From assembly GCA_013151965.1 (NCBI GenBank), contig JAADHF010000042.1, positions 27,426 to 91,425 on the forward strand: a stretch of DNA of 64,000 nucleotides, written 5' to 3'. The notes beneath the pieces were generated by a model. It was not told the DNA's origin. It searched no databases and saw only the letters and a program-made list of their open reading frames with translations. The translations under genes were made by a program, and so were the position numbers. The stretch comes from Spirochaetota bacterium (GTDB taxonomy: Bacteria; Spirochaetota; Spirochaetia; SZUA-6). Shown here one piece after another: positions 21,226 through 30,544 of this stretch (position 1 is the stretch's first letter; each line of letters starts with the position of its first letter).

Positions 21226-21861
21226 ATGGGTAGATATTTAGGACCTCAATGCAGGTTATGCAGGGCGGAAGGTGCAAAGCTCTATTTAAAAGGTGACAGG
21301 TGTAATAGTGATAAGTGCCCGGTTACTAAAAGGAAAGGTATGCCAGGGAAGGGGCCAAGAGCCCGGTTAAGAAAAAAATCCGACTACGGATTACAACTGA
21401 GGGAAAAGCAGAAGGTTAAAAGAATTTACGGTATGCTGGAAAAACAGTTTAAAATATTCTTTATGAAAGCGGAAAGAATGAGAGGGATAACAGGTGACAA
21501 TCTGATTCAGCTTTTAGAAAGAAGGCTTGATAATATCGTATACAGAATGCATTTTGCTTCATCCAGAAAAGAAGCGCGGCAACTTATTTCTCATGGCCAT
21601 ATAATGGTTAACGGCAGGAAGGTGGATATTTCCTCATTCCTTGTAAGGGAAAATGACGAGATAGAGGTGAGAGAAAAGAGCAAGAAGTTACTGTTCATCA
21701 AGGAAAGTCTAAAAGAATATTCCAGGTCCGGTGTATCACCATGGCTGACGGTTGATCCGGACAAAGTCTGGGGGCAGGTAAGAGCAATACCCAGACGAAA
21801 CGACGTAACCGATATAGCAGACGTTAATGAACAATTAATTGTCGAGCTTTATTCAAAGTGA
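21226..21861 (+). CDS. rpsD: 30S ribosomal protein S4, zinc-binding
   Basis: Complete 211-residue S4, the primary 16S rRNA 5'-domain binder. The N-terminus carries the four-cysteine zinc site C9, C12, C26 and C31 (C+ form). The S4 RNA-binding domain is recognisable in ERRLDNIVYRMHFASSRKEARQLISHGHI. In E. coli S4 represses the alpha operon; no leader target was identified here. Confidence 0.97.
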   Translation: MGRYLGPQCRLCRAEGAKLYLKGDRCNSDKCPVTKRKGMPGKGPRARLRKKSDYGLQLREKQKVKRIYGMLEKQFKIFFMKAERMRGITGDNLIQLLERRLDNIVYRMHFASSRKEARQLISHGHIMVNGRKVDISSFLVRENDEIEVREKSKKLLFIKESLKEYSRSGVSPWLTVDPDKVWGQVRAIPRRNDVTDIADVNEQLIVELYSK

Positions 21862-21870
21862 GGTATTTAA

Positions 21871-22926
21871 ATGGCACGTAAGAATCTATTAAAGGGATTC
21901 AAAAGGCCTAAGGGCATCACTTTTGAGCATAGTGAACTTACGCCCAATTATGGTAAATTTATAGCATATCCATTTGAACGTGGTTATGGGGTAACGATAG
22001 GAAACACTTTAAGAAGAATACTTTTATCGTCGATTCAGGGATATGCAATAACGGGTATAAAGATTACAAGTTATAACAGCGAAGGTAATCCTCATATGGT
22101 GACAAATGAATTCGAACCTATACCTGAGGTTGTGGAGGACACTCCTGATTTAATAAACAATCTGAAACAAGTTAAAATTCAGCTGGATGATGAGCTGGAG
22201 GATAAGGTTATTACTGTAGAGAAAAAGGGAGCCGGGGTTTTTGTTGCGGGGGACCTTGAGGTTGATAATTCAATTAAAATACTTAATAAGGACCTGCATA
22301 TAGCAACACTGATGGAAAATGCAAATATAGATATCGAAATGCAGATAGATATTGGGAGAGGGTATATATCTGCCGAGCGCAATGAGAAATACGTAGAAGT
22401 TGTGGGGACAATTCCAATAGATGCTATCTTTTCTCCGATTATTAAGGCTAAATATTCCATAGAAAATGCCCGTGTCGGACAGAGAACTGATTATGACAAA
22501 CTTATTCTGGAACTCTGGAGTGATGGAACAATGGCACCTGATGATGCTCTTGCGGAAGCTGCAAAAATAGCGAAAGATCATTTTACTATTTTTATTAACT
22601 TCGATGAACAGGAAACTATCGAGGAAGAAGAGATCGACGAGGAAGAAGAGCGAATTAAAGCCCTTCTAGGTACACCTGTTGAAGAGCTTGAACTTTCCGT
22701 ACGTTCGAGTAACTGTTTAAGGAATGCAAATATAAGAACAATAGGTGACTTGACAAGAAAAACAGAAGAAGAGATAGCCAAGACAAGAAATTTCGGCAAG
22801 AAATCGTTACAGGAGATTAAAGAAAAGTTAAAAGAGAGGAATTTAACGCTTGGAATGACAGATTATAGTGTATTGAAAAAACTAAATACTATTGAAGCTG
22901 AAAAGGATAAACCAAATGAAGCATAG
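21871..22926 (+). CDS. rpoA: RNA polymerase alpha subunit
   Basis: Complete 351-residue alpha subunit. The N-terminal dimerisation domain has [19 protein letters not shown] and the second insert domain. The C-terminal domain (from about residue 262) has [17 protein letters not shown] and the DNA/UP-element-contacting [14 protein letters not shown]. The linker between the domains is a run of glutamate and aspartate residues ([11 protein letters not shown]). The stop overlaps the rplQ start by 11 bp. Confidence 0.97.
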   Translation: MARKNLLKGFKRPKGITFEHSELTPNYGKFIAYPFERGYGVTIGNTLRRILLSSIQGYAITGIKITSYNSEGNPHMVTNEFEPIPEVVEDTPDLINNLKQVKIQLDDELEDKVITVEKKGAGVFVAGDLEVDNSIKILNKDLHIATLMENANIDIEMQIDIGRGYISAERNEKYVEVVGTIPIDAIFSPIIKAKYSIENARVGQRTDYDKLILELWSDGTMAPDDALAEAAKIAKDHFTIFINFDEQETIEEEEIDEEEERIKALLGTPVEELELSVRSSNCLRNANIRTIGDLTRKTEEEIAKTRNFGKKSLQEIKEKLKERNLTLGMTDYSVLKKLNTIEAEKDKPNEA

Positions 22927-23338
22927 AATGGGTTTTAACAGGCTAAGGAGAAAAGCCAGCCATAGAAAGGCTCTGCACAGGAGTATGGCAACTGCTTTGT
23001 TTAAATATGAAAGGATAAGAACTACAAAGGCAAAAGCCAGGGAAATTCGCAGAACGGCAGAAAAGATGATTACACGGGCTAAAGTTGACAATGTTCATAA
23101 CAGGAGAATTATTTTTAAGAATATAAAGGATAGCTATATTTTAAATAAATTGTTTACCGAGATTGCTCCGCGTTTTATTGACAGACCCGGAGGGTATACC
23201 CGGATGCTTAAGCTTGGTTTCAGATTTAGCGACGCATCGGAAATGGTACTGCTTGAACTTGTAGAAAGAAAAGAGATTGTAAGGAATAGGAAGAAAAAAG
23301 AAGAGGCCGTCGAAGAGGCCGCGCCAAAGGAGAGTTAG
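22916..23338 (+). CDS. rplQ: 50S ribosomal protein L17
   Basis: L17 of about 140 residues, last gene of the alpha operon. The start ATG 22916 ([22 protein letters not shown]) matches the family and lies within the 3' end of rpoA, behind AAGGATA; an in-frame TTG at 22892 is less likely. The body ends with [17 protein letters not shown] short Glu/Ala-rich tail ([12 protein letters not shown]) extends past the usual end. Confidence 0.95.
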   Translation: MKHRMGFNRLRRKASHRKALHRSMATALFKYERIRTTKAKAREIRRTAEKMITRAKVDNVHNRRIIFKNIKDSYILNKLFTEIAPRFIDRPGGYTRMLKLGFRFSDASEMVLLELVERKEIVRNRKKKEEAVEEAAPKES

Positions 23339-23365
23339 TCAATACCAAAATCAAAGAATAGAAAT

Positions 23366-23956
23366 ATGGGGGAAGATACCTGGTTTTGCGAAAATGTATC
23401 TTCCTCTTTTTTATTTATTGCAGGTCTTTTTTTATCGGTCTCTGTTATCCTGCAAAAAAATTTAATTTTAAAAGCAGGACAATTCCTGTTTTTTATAGCA
23501 CTTTCCGCGTTAATCGGAAGAAAGATACGGTATTTTATAAATCTGATTTTTCTTTTGATTACAGTAATTTTTAACTGCCTGGCTCCGGCCGGCCGTGTAC
23601 TTTTTTATCTGTTTAAATATCCTATTACAGAAGATGCCCTGAAATCAGGCTTAAGTAAGGGTCTTACGATTATTACTTTGATATATATTTCAAAAATTTC
23701 GGTAAGACGGAATATAAAGCTTCCCGGTAAATTGGGCATTTTGCTCGGATATGCTTTTAACTATGTAAATGAATTGATGCAGAGTAAGAATAAAATTGTG
23801 ATAAAGGAAGCTTTTAAAAGTATTGATAAATTATTACTGGAAACGTATAAAAAAGATAATGTGGATTTGAATACAAATTATTGCAGGAATAGGATTTTAG
23901 GTGTTATCATTGTATCATTATTAGTTACTATAAATGTCGGATTACTCTATTTTTAA
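23366..23956 (+). CDS. Small membrane protein, weakly EcfT/CbiQ-like
   Basis: A 196-residue protein with about four hydrophobic segments in the first 110 residues (near 13-30, 33-50, 56-75 and 88-108) and one at the C-terminus (178-196). The stretch with LAPAGRVLFYLFKYPITEDALKSGL resembles the region of EcfT/CbiQ-type transporter membrane subunits that precedes the coupling helices. No EcfA ATPase or S-component gene is nearby, so a complete ECF transporter cannot be claimed. It follows rplQ by 27 bp and is probably read from the same transcript. The ribosome-binding site is weak. Function unknown; the EcfT resemblance is tentative. Confidence 0.6.
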   Translation: MGEDTWFCENVSSSFLFIAGLFLSVSVILQKNLILKAGQFLFFIALSALIGRKIRYFINLIFLLITVIFNCLAPAGRVLFYLFKYPITEDALKSGLSKGLTIITLIYISKISVRRNIKLPGKLGILLGYAFNYVNELMQSKNKIVIKEAFKSIDKLLLETYKKDNVDLNTNYCRNRILGVIIVSLLVTINVGLLYF

Positions 23957-24033
23957 GCTAACGGGCACTGACAATTATAGCCGATAAATAGATAAGGAAA
24001 AGAAGAAATGTTTGTAGAGGATCTTCTATTGAT

Positions 24034-25650
24034 ATGAGGCAGACCTTAAAAGTCTCCTTAAGTTTATTAATTACTCTCGTTGTTTTTGCAGTATTTTTAG
24101 TAGTTGCATATACAGGATTCTTTTCTTTTATACAAACAGGATTTTTCCGGCCCAGAGTCCAGGAAGAGTACTCGAAACAGCTTAAAGCTATTAGCAAAGG
24201 AATAGAGGATTATCATAAAAGAAATATAGAGAGGTTCTCCCCTGTTGCCGGACAGGATTTTGTAAGCCGTGCATTTTTAACACAGCAGAGTGAAGAAGAT
24301 ATATTCAGGAGAGAGAATTTTTTTGGAAAATTATTAGAGAATTTTACAAATCTTCAATTTGTCCGCTTTATTGGCAAAGAAGGTAAAAAAATTCATTTCA
24401 GTACTTTGAATTCTGATATAAGAAAACAGAACAGATATAGAAAAGTCTATTATAACTTAAATGATACAGGCAGCAGTATTCCAGGTCCTAAACTGGTAAC
24501 AAAACCTGAAGAAAAATACAAAGTTATAATTGACGGTAAAAATCAACGTTTTATCTATTCGCTTCCTGTAGTTGATAAATATAAGGTGTATAGAGGTTCT
24601 ATCCTATTCTATGTCTCCAGGGTTGATCTTGATGACTATTTAATTAATTTTCCTGGTTTGAGTTTCAGAGGTGCATCTCTTATAGATAATACAGGGATTG
24701 TTGTAAATTTTCCAGGAGGAGAAGCGGCTAATCTTAGAAGTGCTTTTGAATCTTTCTGGAAATCGAGTGATTTCAATAATTCTATGATTGTTCCTTTCTC
24801 CCTTAAAAACAAAGATGGTAATTCGGTTAAATATCTTTTATTTACGGAACAGACAGATTCCTTCGGGAAAGTAGGTCTGCTGGTCCCTGTTGATCGTTTC
24901 GAAATCCAGTTCTGGATGAAAATCATTCTTTCCGGATCATTATTCATGACATTATTTCTTTTTATCTATTTGATTTTTAATCTTCGTCAGGATCCAATGG
25001 TAATACTTTCGGAAAGAATAAAGAGATTTCAGATTGAATTTTTACAGGAGTTTATTGAGAATAAGGAAAAATTAAACTGGCAGAAATGGCATCGTGAATT
25101 GACGTTGAAAAGAAATGATGTAAAGGGAAGAATAAAGCAGGGTATTGGTAGAATATCCGGAAATAAGGTAAAAGAAGTTGATGATATTATAGATAGAAGC
25201 TGGGATGAGATTATTTCGATTATAGGCCGAAAAGTGGAAGAGGCGCCTAAAGAAGAATCTGCAGATCTTAAGCGAATAGAGGAGATGATTCAGCGGGCAC
25301 TTGCAAACGGACGTTTCGTTGTTCCGGCTGCAAAGGAAACGGTAAAGTCTCCGGTACTGCCTGAGAGGCAGAGACAGGCGGTACAGGTTGAGGAAATTGA
25401 TGAACGTGAAGTCGAAGAAGTCGAGGAGCTGGAAGAGGCCGAAGAAGCCGAACCTGCCGGGGAAGCTATGGAGGCCGTACAGGTAGAAGAAGTCGAAGAA
25501 GCAGAGGAAGTTTCAGAAGTCGAAGAGCTGGAAGAAGTCGAAGAAGTAGAGGAGGCTGGAGAAGTTGAAGCAGCCGAAGAAGTCGAGGAGCTGGAAGAGG
25601 CCGAAGAAGGCGAACACCTGCCGGGGAAGCTATGGAGGCGGTACAGGTAG
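24034..25650 (+). CDS. Membrane sensor-like protein, N-terminal part of a frameshifted gene
   Basis: Reads 538 residues. A membrane helix at about 8-30 is followed by an extracytoplasmic domain to about 300, where a Cache-like core is suggested by GASLIDNTGIVVNFPGG. A second helix at about 303-325 leads into a cytoplasmic basic/helical segment, then from about residue 445 a strongly Glu-rich repetitive region. The frame ends prematurely in PGKLWRRYR because the copy of the repeat at 25612 has two extra bases (ACAC where other copies have AC). The following two ORFs continue the same protein, so this is the front of a roughly 1080-residue gene. Topology and repeats are seen; the sensor role is inferred. 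Confidence 0.7.
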   Translation: MRQTLKVSLSLLITLVVFAVFLVVAYTGFFSFIQTGFFRPRVQEEYSKQLKAISKGIEDYHKRNIERFSPVAGQDFVSRAFLTQQSEEDIFRRENFFGKLLENFTNLQFVRFIGKEGKKIHFSTLNSDIRKQNRYRKVYYNLNDTGSSIPGPKLVTKPEEKYKVIIDGKNQRFIYSLPVVDKYKVYRGSILFYVSRVDLDDYLINFPGLSFRGASLIDNTGIVVNFPGGEAANLRSAFESFWKSSDFNNSMIVPFSLKNKDGNSVKYLLFTEQTDSFGKVGLLVPVDRFEIQFWMKIILSGSLFMTLFLFIYLIFNLRQDPMVILSERIKRFQIEFLQEFIENKEKLNWQKWHRELTLKRNDVKGRIKQGIGRISGNKVKEVDDIIDRSWDEIISIIGRKVEEAPKEESADLKRIEEMIQRALANGRFVVPAAKETVKSPVLPERQRQAVQVEEIDEREVEEVEELEEAEEAEPAGEAMEAVQVEEVEEAEEVSEVEELEEVEEVEEAGEVEAAEEVEELEEAEEGEHLPGKLWRRYR

Positions 25651-26024
25651 AAGAGGTCGAAGAAGCGGAAGCGATCGAAGAAGTCGAAGAGCTGGAAGAG
25701 GTGGAAGAGGCGGAGGAAGTTTCAGAAGTCGAAGAAGTAGAGGAGGCTGGAGAAGTTGAAGCAGCCGAAGAAGTCGAGGAGCTGGAAGAGGCCGAAGAAG
25801 GCGAACCTGCCGGGGAAGCTATGGAGGCGGTACAGGTAGAAGAAGTCGAAGAAGCAGAGGAAGTTTCAGAAATCGAAGAAGTCGAGGAGCCGGAAGAGGC
25901 GGAGGAAGTTTCAGAAATCGAAGAACTTGAGGAGGCTGGAGAAGTTGAAGCAGCCGAAGAAGTCGAGGAGTTGGAAGAGGCCGAAGAAGGCGAACCTGCC
26001 GGGGAAGCTATGGAGGCGGTACAG
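25450..26024 (+). repeat. Glu-rich tandem repeat with frame changes
   Basis: The module beginning GAACCTGCCGGGGAAGCTATGG occurs at about 25450, 25612, 25803 and 25992. Spacings are 162, 191 and 189 bases, that is 54 and 63 codons once the two extra bases in the second copy are removed. The encoded units are dominated by EVEE, ELEE and AEE motifs. Near-identity of the copies indicates recent duplication and makes the region prone to slippage, recombination or assembly error. Confidence 0.9.
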
Positions 26025-26045
26025 AGAGCTGGAATCTATAGATGA
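25632..26045 (+). pseudogene. Middle fragment of the Glu-rich repeat gene, shifted frame
   Basis: This frame carries the acidic repeat (EVEE, AEE and GEPAGEAMEAVQ units) after the first frameshift and ends at TGA 26043-26045, having left the acidic frame at about 26025 (ACAGAGAGCT instead of the expected repeat continuation). It overlaps the end of the N-terminal part. The internal ATG at 25632 belongs to the repeat unit and has no convincing ribosome-binding site. It is not a gene of its own; it links the two halves of one long protein. Confidence 0.6.
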
Positions 26046-27282
26046 AACGGGTGAAGATAATGAACTGGAAGAATTAGAGGTGATACCCGAGATAACCGAA
26101 TTACCTCCGGAGCCTGTGGAAGAGGAAGATATAGAAGAACTTCCGGTTTTAGAAGAGCAGACTGCGGATGAGAGTCCGGAAAAGATAGAAGAAAAAGTAA
26201 GTAAGGAAGGTTATACGGCTATGAAAGATAGGAATCAGGAATATACAGAACATGACGAGGAAAAACCTATCGAAGGAATTTCCGGCAAAAACGGGAAAGA
26301 ACCTGTCTCAGAAGAAGCGGATAAGGAAGCGGGAAAACCAAAAGAAACAGAGGATATTGCAGAAATTGACGAGGGAGAGGAAGTCGAGGAGCTTGAATCC
26401 GTAGATGAAACAGAATTGGAAGAATTGACTGAGGCGGAGGACCTCGAGGAATTAACGGAAGAGGTAAAAACATGGTCTTCGGAGGAAGAATCTTCCGATC
26501 TGGATGAGCTTTTAAAAAATGGTAAAATCAATACTTATACGATAGAAGAAATAAAAGAATTAGTGGAAAAGTATAAACATGCTATTGTAGTTGAAAACGG
26601 GGTATTCAGGATAAAAGAGGAATTATTCGATTCCGAAAAAGAAAAGGTTAATAATACGGGGAAGAGAGATTCGGATGAAAAAAAAGGTGCCGACAAAGCC
26701 GGAAGTGATTTTATCAGCATAGATGATTTATTCGGTGATAAGGAAACAGAAGATCTTTTTAAGGACGTGGACGGTTATGGAGAACATAACAGACAGGACC
26801 TTAAGAGAAGACAGAATAGGATTAAGATACTTCCGTTAATAGATAATGGAATAGACTGGGATGAATATTTGAAATTTTACGATCATTCCTTCAGCGAGAT
26901 CACACAGGTCAAAGCACTTGTAGAGGTTTCACGAAGTGTGCAGGCTGTAAGCTGCGCTATTATGATAAAAAAGGATGAGTATTTTGTCCCCGATATAACA
27001 ATCGGTTTATCGGCGAAAAGTCAGCAGATGTTCCGGATATCCGAAAATGATTCCTTTGCCGAACATTTTATCACGAATAAGTTAACGGTTATTTGTAATG
27101 AATACCTTAAGGATGTAAAGTATTTTTCAGGAAAGTTTTCGAACGAAGACAAACCATATTTTAAAAGGGCGATATTCTTTCCTGCCGTTTATAAAGCAGG
27201 TGAGGCCTTGTTATTCTTTGCATTTTCCAGGGATGATGAACTTGATATAAAAGAGCTGATAAATCGTTTTAACATCGTTTAG
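26026..27282 (+). CDS. C-terminal part of the frameshifted Glu-rich protein
   Basis: From 26026 the reading frame is again that of the N-terminal part, giving about 418 residues to the stop. The first 200 are acidic and repetitive (ELEELEVIPEITEL, then VEELESVDETELEELTEAEDLEEL), followed by an IEEIKELVEKYKHAIVVENGVFRIKEEL segment. The last 150 residues form a folded, globular region (DWDEYLKFYDHSFSEITQVKALVEVS onward) vaguely GAF-like in its pattern. If translated separately, the first ATG is at 26221, without a strong ribosome-binding site. It is most simply the cytoplasmic output end of the gene that starts at 24034. I do not recognise the family. Confidence 0.6.
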   Translation, partial: ELESIDETGEDNELEELEVIPEITELPPEPVEEEDIEELPVLEEQTADESPEKIEEKVSKEGYTAMKDRNQEYTEHDEEKPIEGISGKNGKEPVSEEADKEAGKPKETEDIAEIDEGEEVEELESVDETELEELTEAEDLEELTEEVKTWSSEEESSDLDELLKNGKINTYTIEEIKELVEKYKHAIVVENGVFRIKEELFDSEKEKVNNTGKRDSDEKKGADKAGSDFISIDDLFGDKETEDLFKDVDGYGEHNRQDLKRRQNRIKILPLIDNGIDWDEYLKFYDHSFSEITQVKALVEVSRSVQAVSCAIMIKKDEYFVPDITIGLSAKSQQMFRISENDSFAEHFITNKLTVICNEYLKDVKYFSGKFSNEDKPYFKRAIFFPAVYKAGEALLFFAFSRDDELDIKELINRFNIV

Positions 27283-27327
27283 TTTTTCTGTATCAAAAAG
27301 ATATATTGTAAATTATATGTTATAATC

Positions 27328-27357
27328 TTGACAAAAGGTGTACTATTTCATTAGAAT
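27328..27357 (+). promoter_or_regulatory. Putative sigma-70 promoter of rny
   Basis: TTGACA at 27328-27333 and TAGAAT at 27352-27357 are separated by 18 bases and lie 30 bases before the rny start, with GGTGGAGGAAG as the ribosome-binding site. The surrounding AT-rich region also contains TATAAT at 27321-27326, but without a good -35 element. Confidence 0.6.
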
Positions 27358-27386
27358 ACAAATAAATATTTTGGTGGAGGAAGATT

Positions 27387-28916
27387 ATGGGCAGAATACT
27401 TTTAATTGTTCTTCCTCTAACCGGTTTGTTTCTAGGTTGGATTATTAGATGGCTTTATGCCAGATTTCAACTTTCATCTTCCGAACAGAAGGCTTCCAGG
27501 ATTATCCAGGAAGCGGTAAAGGAAGCTGCGGCTAAGAAACGTGAAGCGTTATTAGAAAGCAAAGATCAGCTGATCAGAGAAAAAAATCAGCTGGAAAGAG
27601 AAACCAGAGAGAGAAGAAACGAATTACAAAGATTTGAAAGAAGACTTGTACAGAAAGAAGAAAACCTAGAGAGGCGGATAGACTCTCTCGAGAAACAAGA
27701 GAGGGAATTCACAAACCGGCAGAGGTCATTAGAAAAAAGACAAACTGTTTTATTAGAAGAAGAGAAAAAGTGGGTAAAGGAACTCGAGCGTATTTCCGGT
27801 TTATCAGTTGATGATGCGAAAAAATTATTGATTCAGAGCCTGGAAAATGAAGCGCGGCATGATGCTCAGGTTACGATTAACCTGATAGAGCAGGAAGCAC
27901 AGAGAACTGCTGAAAAAAAGAGCAGAGAAGTATTGATCTCAACAATTCAAAGAATTGCGACAGAGGTCAGTTCCGAAGTAAGTGTAACAACGGTGAGTCT
28001 TCCCAATGATGAAATGAAGGGAAGAATAATCGGGCGCGAAGGAAGAAATATACGTACTCTGGAAACATTAACGGGGGTTGATATAATAATCGACGATACT
28101 CCCGAAGCTGTTGTTGTTTCCTGTTTTGATCCGATAAGGAAGGAGATTGCCCGGGTCTCACTGGATAGGTTGATATCCGACGGGAGAATTCATCCTGCCA
28201 GAATCGAGGAGATTGTCCAGAAAGTTACGAAAGAGATAAGTCAGACAATCTATGAAGAGGGGGAACGGGTACTTTTCGAATTGGGTATACATGGAATGAG
28301 TCCGGAAGGAGTCCGGGCTCTCGGAAGGCTGCACTTTAGAACGAGTTATGGTCAGAATGTTTTAAATCATTCAAAGGAAGTTGCTATTATCGCTGCAGCT
28401 TTAGCGTCGGAAGTGGGAGCGGATATAGAGCTCGCAAAACGTTCCGCTCTTTTGCACGATATAGGTAAGGGTGTAGAGACGAGCGGAGACGGGAGTCATG
28501 TGGAAGCCGGTATGGAGCTTGCCCGTAAACTTGGTGAGGATTCGAAGGTAATTAATGCAGTAGGAGCTCATCATAACGATATTGAACCGGAAAGCCTGGA
28601 GGCTGTTATAGTTCAGATAGCGGATGCTATTTCCGCTGCCCGTCCGGGGGCACGCAGAGAAACTCTGGATAATTATCTTAAACGGCTGGAGAGCCTTGAG
28701 AAAATATCGGAAGGTTTTGAGGGCGTGGATAAGGCCTATGCAATACAAGCCGGCAGAGAGGTTCGTATACTCGTTAATAATGAAGCGGTGGATGATGTGG
28801 AAGCTAAGGAACTTGCAAAGAAAATAGCTAAGAAAATAGAGAGTGAACTAAAATATCCGGGAAGAATAAAAGTCACTATCATTCGAGAGACGAGAATTGT
28901 TGAGTATGCTCGTTAG
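27387..28916 (+). CDS. rny: Ribonuclease Y
   Basis: Complete 509-residue membrane-anchored endoribonuclease that initiates mRNA decay. An N-terminal membrane helix at about 3-22 is followed by a long charged coiled coil (to about 190). A KH domain carries GRIIGREGRNIRTLETLTGVD. The HD phosphodiesterase domain has its HD pair at H357-D358 (LLHDIGKG) and the later HHNDIEPES. It precedes the YmdB-type phosphodiesterase gene by 17 bp, a pairing common in bacteria with RNase Y. It has its own promoter. Confidence 0.97.
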   Translation: MGRILLIVLPLTGLFLGWIIRWLYARFQLSSSEQKASRIIQEAVKEAAAKKREALLESKDQLIREKNQLERETRERRNELQRFERRLVQKEENLERRIDSLEKQEREFTNRQRSLEKRQTVLLEEEKKWVKELERISGLSVDDAKKLLIQSLENEARHDAQVTINLIEQEAQRTAEKKSREVLISTIQRIATEVSSEVSVTTVSLPNDEMKGRIIGREGRNIRTLETLTGVDIIIDDTPEAVVVSCFDPIRKEIARVSLDRLISDGRIHPARIEEIVQKVTKEISQTIYEEGERVLFELGIHGMSPEGVRALGRLHFRTSYGQNVLNHSKEVAIIAAALASEVGADIELAKRSALLHDIGKGVETSGDGSHVEAGMELARKLGEDSKVINAVGAHHNDIEPESLEAVIVQIADAISAARPGARRETLDNYLKRLESLEKISEGFEGVDKAYAIQAGREVRILVNNEAVDDVEAKELAKKIAKKIESELKYPGRIKVTIIRETRIVEYAR

Positions 28917-28933
28917 GAAGGATATGTTATAAA

Positions 28934-29728
28934 TTGCCGTCATTGTTAAGAGCTCTTATTTTGGGAGATGTAATAGGGCAGCCTGGGTGCAGGGCTTTAT
29001 TTATCGGATTAAAACAGATAGTAAAGAATACAAAAGCGGATGTTGTAATTGTAAATGGTGAAAATGCAGCGGATGGGTACGGACTTACCCCCGAACTTGC
29101 CGACGGTTTGTTCCAGTCCGGAGTCGATGTTATAACATCCGGTAATCATATCTGGCAAAAGGATGAGATATATCCGATGCTGGAATCGGAAAACCGGCTT
29201 CTGCGTCCGGAGAATTATCCTAATGGAGTTTCGGGAAAAGGTCACTGTATAATCGAAAAAGCGGGGGAAAAAGTTGCAGTTCTTAATCTGGAGGGGAGAG
29301 TTTATCTTTCTAATATACGGTGTCCCTTCAGAGTCGGGAAGGAAATTGTAAACAGGCTGCAGAATACTACTAATATAATAATTCTGGATTTTCATGCGGA
29401 ATGGCCCGAGGAAAAGGAAGCTCTTGCTATTTATCTAGACGGTAAAGTCTCTGCTGTAGTCGGCACGCATACCCATGTTCAGACAGCGGATGAAAGAATA
29501 TTACCGGGAGGAACCGGATATATTACGGATATAGGAATGACGGGACCGGCAGAAAGCGTTATAGGCATGAGAATTGAAACCGCAATCAGAAGAGGACTTA
29601 CTCAGATGCCCTTGAAATTGGAAGTGGAAGATGAACCGGTGGAAATATGCGGAGTACTGCTTGAAATTGATAAAACAACAGGTAAAACACGGTCTTTAAA
29701 GAGAATTCGTAAAAAATCTTTGATTTGA
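28934..29728 (+). CDS. ymdB: YmdB-type metallophosphoesterase
   Basis: A 264-residue protein of the YmdB/DR1281 family, metallophosphatases that in Bacillus hydrolyse 2',3'-cAMP and affect development. Metal-ligand motifs are GDVIGQPG (D near 14), VNGENAADGYG, SGNHIWQKDE and VGTHTHVQTADE. No ATG precedes the conserved N-terminus; TTG 28934 (or TTG 28943) is the likely start, with AAGGA about 13 bases upstream at the rny stop. It is co-transcribed with rny, linking RNA decay and cyclic nucleotide handling. Confidence 0.9.
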   Translation: MPSLLRALILGDVIGQPGCRALFIGLKQIVKNTKADVVIVNGENAADGYGLTPELADGLFQSGVDVITSGNHIWQKDEIYPMLESENRLLRPENYPNGVSGKGHCIIEKAGEKVAVLNLEGRVYLSNIRCPFRVGKEIVNRLQNTTNIIILDFHAEWPEEKEALAIYLDGKVSAVVGTHTHVQTADERILPGGTGYITDIGMTGPAESVIGMRIETAIRRGLTQMPLKLEVEDEPVEICGVLLEIDKTTGKTRSLKRIRKKSLI

Positions 29729-29743
29729 TAGTTCAGAAAGAAT

Positions 29744-30544
29744 ATGAGTGAAAGAAAAAAACCGCTTTTGCTTTTTCTTAAACATAAATATCCGGAAATA
29801 GAAAAAAAAGAACTCTATTCTAAAATTCTGTGCGGGGAAATACTGATCAATGGGGATATAGTCAATAATCCCCATGAACATGTTTCCTGTTCGAGTTCTG
29901 TTGTTTTTAAAGTTAAGAAAAACTTTGTTTCCAGAGGCGGAGAAAAACTTGAATATATATTGCATGCCTGGAAAATTGATGTTACAGGGGAAACAATACT
30001 GGATGCCGGCGCTTCGACCGGCGGGTTTACAGACTGTCTTTTAAAACATGGTGCTTTAAAAGTTTATGCTGTAGATGTGGGGTACAATCAGCTCTCCTTT
30101 AAATTACGAAAGGATTCACGGGTTGCTGTTATGGAGCGGGTAAATATAATGTCTTTAAAACGGGAGGATTTTAATCCGCTTCCTGATTCAGCAGTTATGG
30201 ATTTATCTTTCCGTTCTGTCAGGAAAGCCGCTTTCCATGTTTTGAATCTTGTAAAAGGTAAATATATTATTTCTCTCATCAAGCCTCAATTTGAACTTCT
30301 TAATCCGGATATTGGCTTTAACGGTGTTGTTAAGAGTAGAGAAGAGGTTTTTGCAATCTTAAAAAGATTAATAAAGAATCTGTTTGGTGAGGGAGTTTAT
30401 GTCCATGATATCGGAAAGTCTCCGATACCGGGAAGAAAAGGCAATAGGGAGTATTTTTTTAAGCTCTCTTTAAATTCCGGTAGTACCATATCTGATATTA
30501 GGGAAAAATTACAATTCATCGTTTTCGAAGGTTTCACGGGTTAG
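29744..30544 (+). CDS. tlyA: TlyA family rRNA 2'-O-methyltransferase/hemolysin
   Basis: A 266-residue protein with an N-terminal S4 RNA-binding domain (about 1-60) and an FtsJ/RrmJ-like methyltransferase domain. The SAM-binding loop reads LDAGASTGGFTDCLLKHGA, and DLSFRS and LIKPQFEL follow. TlyA of mycobacteria methylates 16S and 23S rRNA and determines capreomycin sensitivity; the spirochaete homologue was first named a hemolysin. It follows ymdB by 15 bp. Its last 36 bp overlap the convergent GerMN-domain gene. Confidence 0.93.
   Translation: MSERKKPLLLFLKHKYPEIEKKELYSKILCGEILINGDIVNNPHEHVSCSSSVVFKVKKNFVSRGGEKLEYILHAWKIDVTGETILDAGASTGGFTDCLLKHGALKVYAVDVGYNQLSFKLRKDSRVAVMERVNIMSLKREDFNPLPDSAVMDLSFRSVRKAAFHVLNLVKGKYIISLIKPQFELLNPDIGFNGVVKSREEVFAILKRLIKNLFGEGVYVHDIGKSPIPGRKGNREYFFKLSLNSGSTISDIREKLQFIVFEGFTG

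Noticed and set aside
23957..24033. A promoter before the frameshifted sensor-like gene
   Set aside because: CTGACA and TAGATA occur but with only about 15 bases between; too weak to list.
25565..25759. Arg/Gly-rich frame in the Glu-rich repeat
   Set aside because: It is a shifted reading of GAAGAAG-type codons. The acidic frame is the one that continues on both sides.
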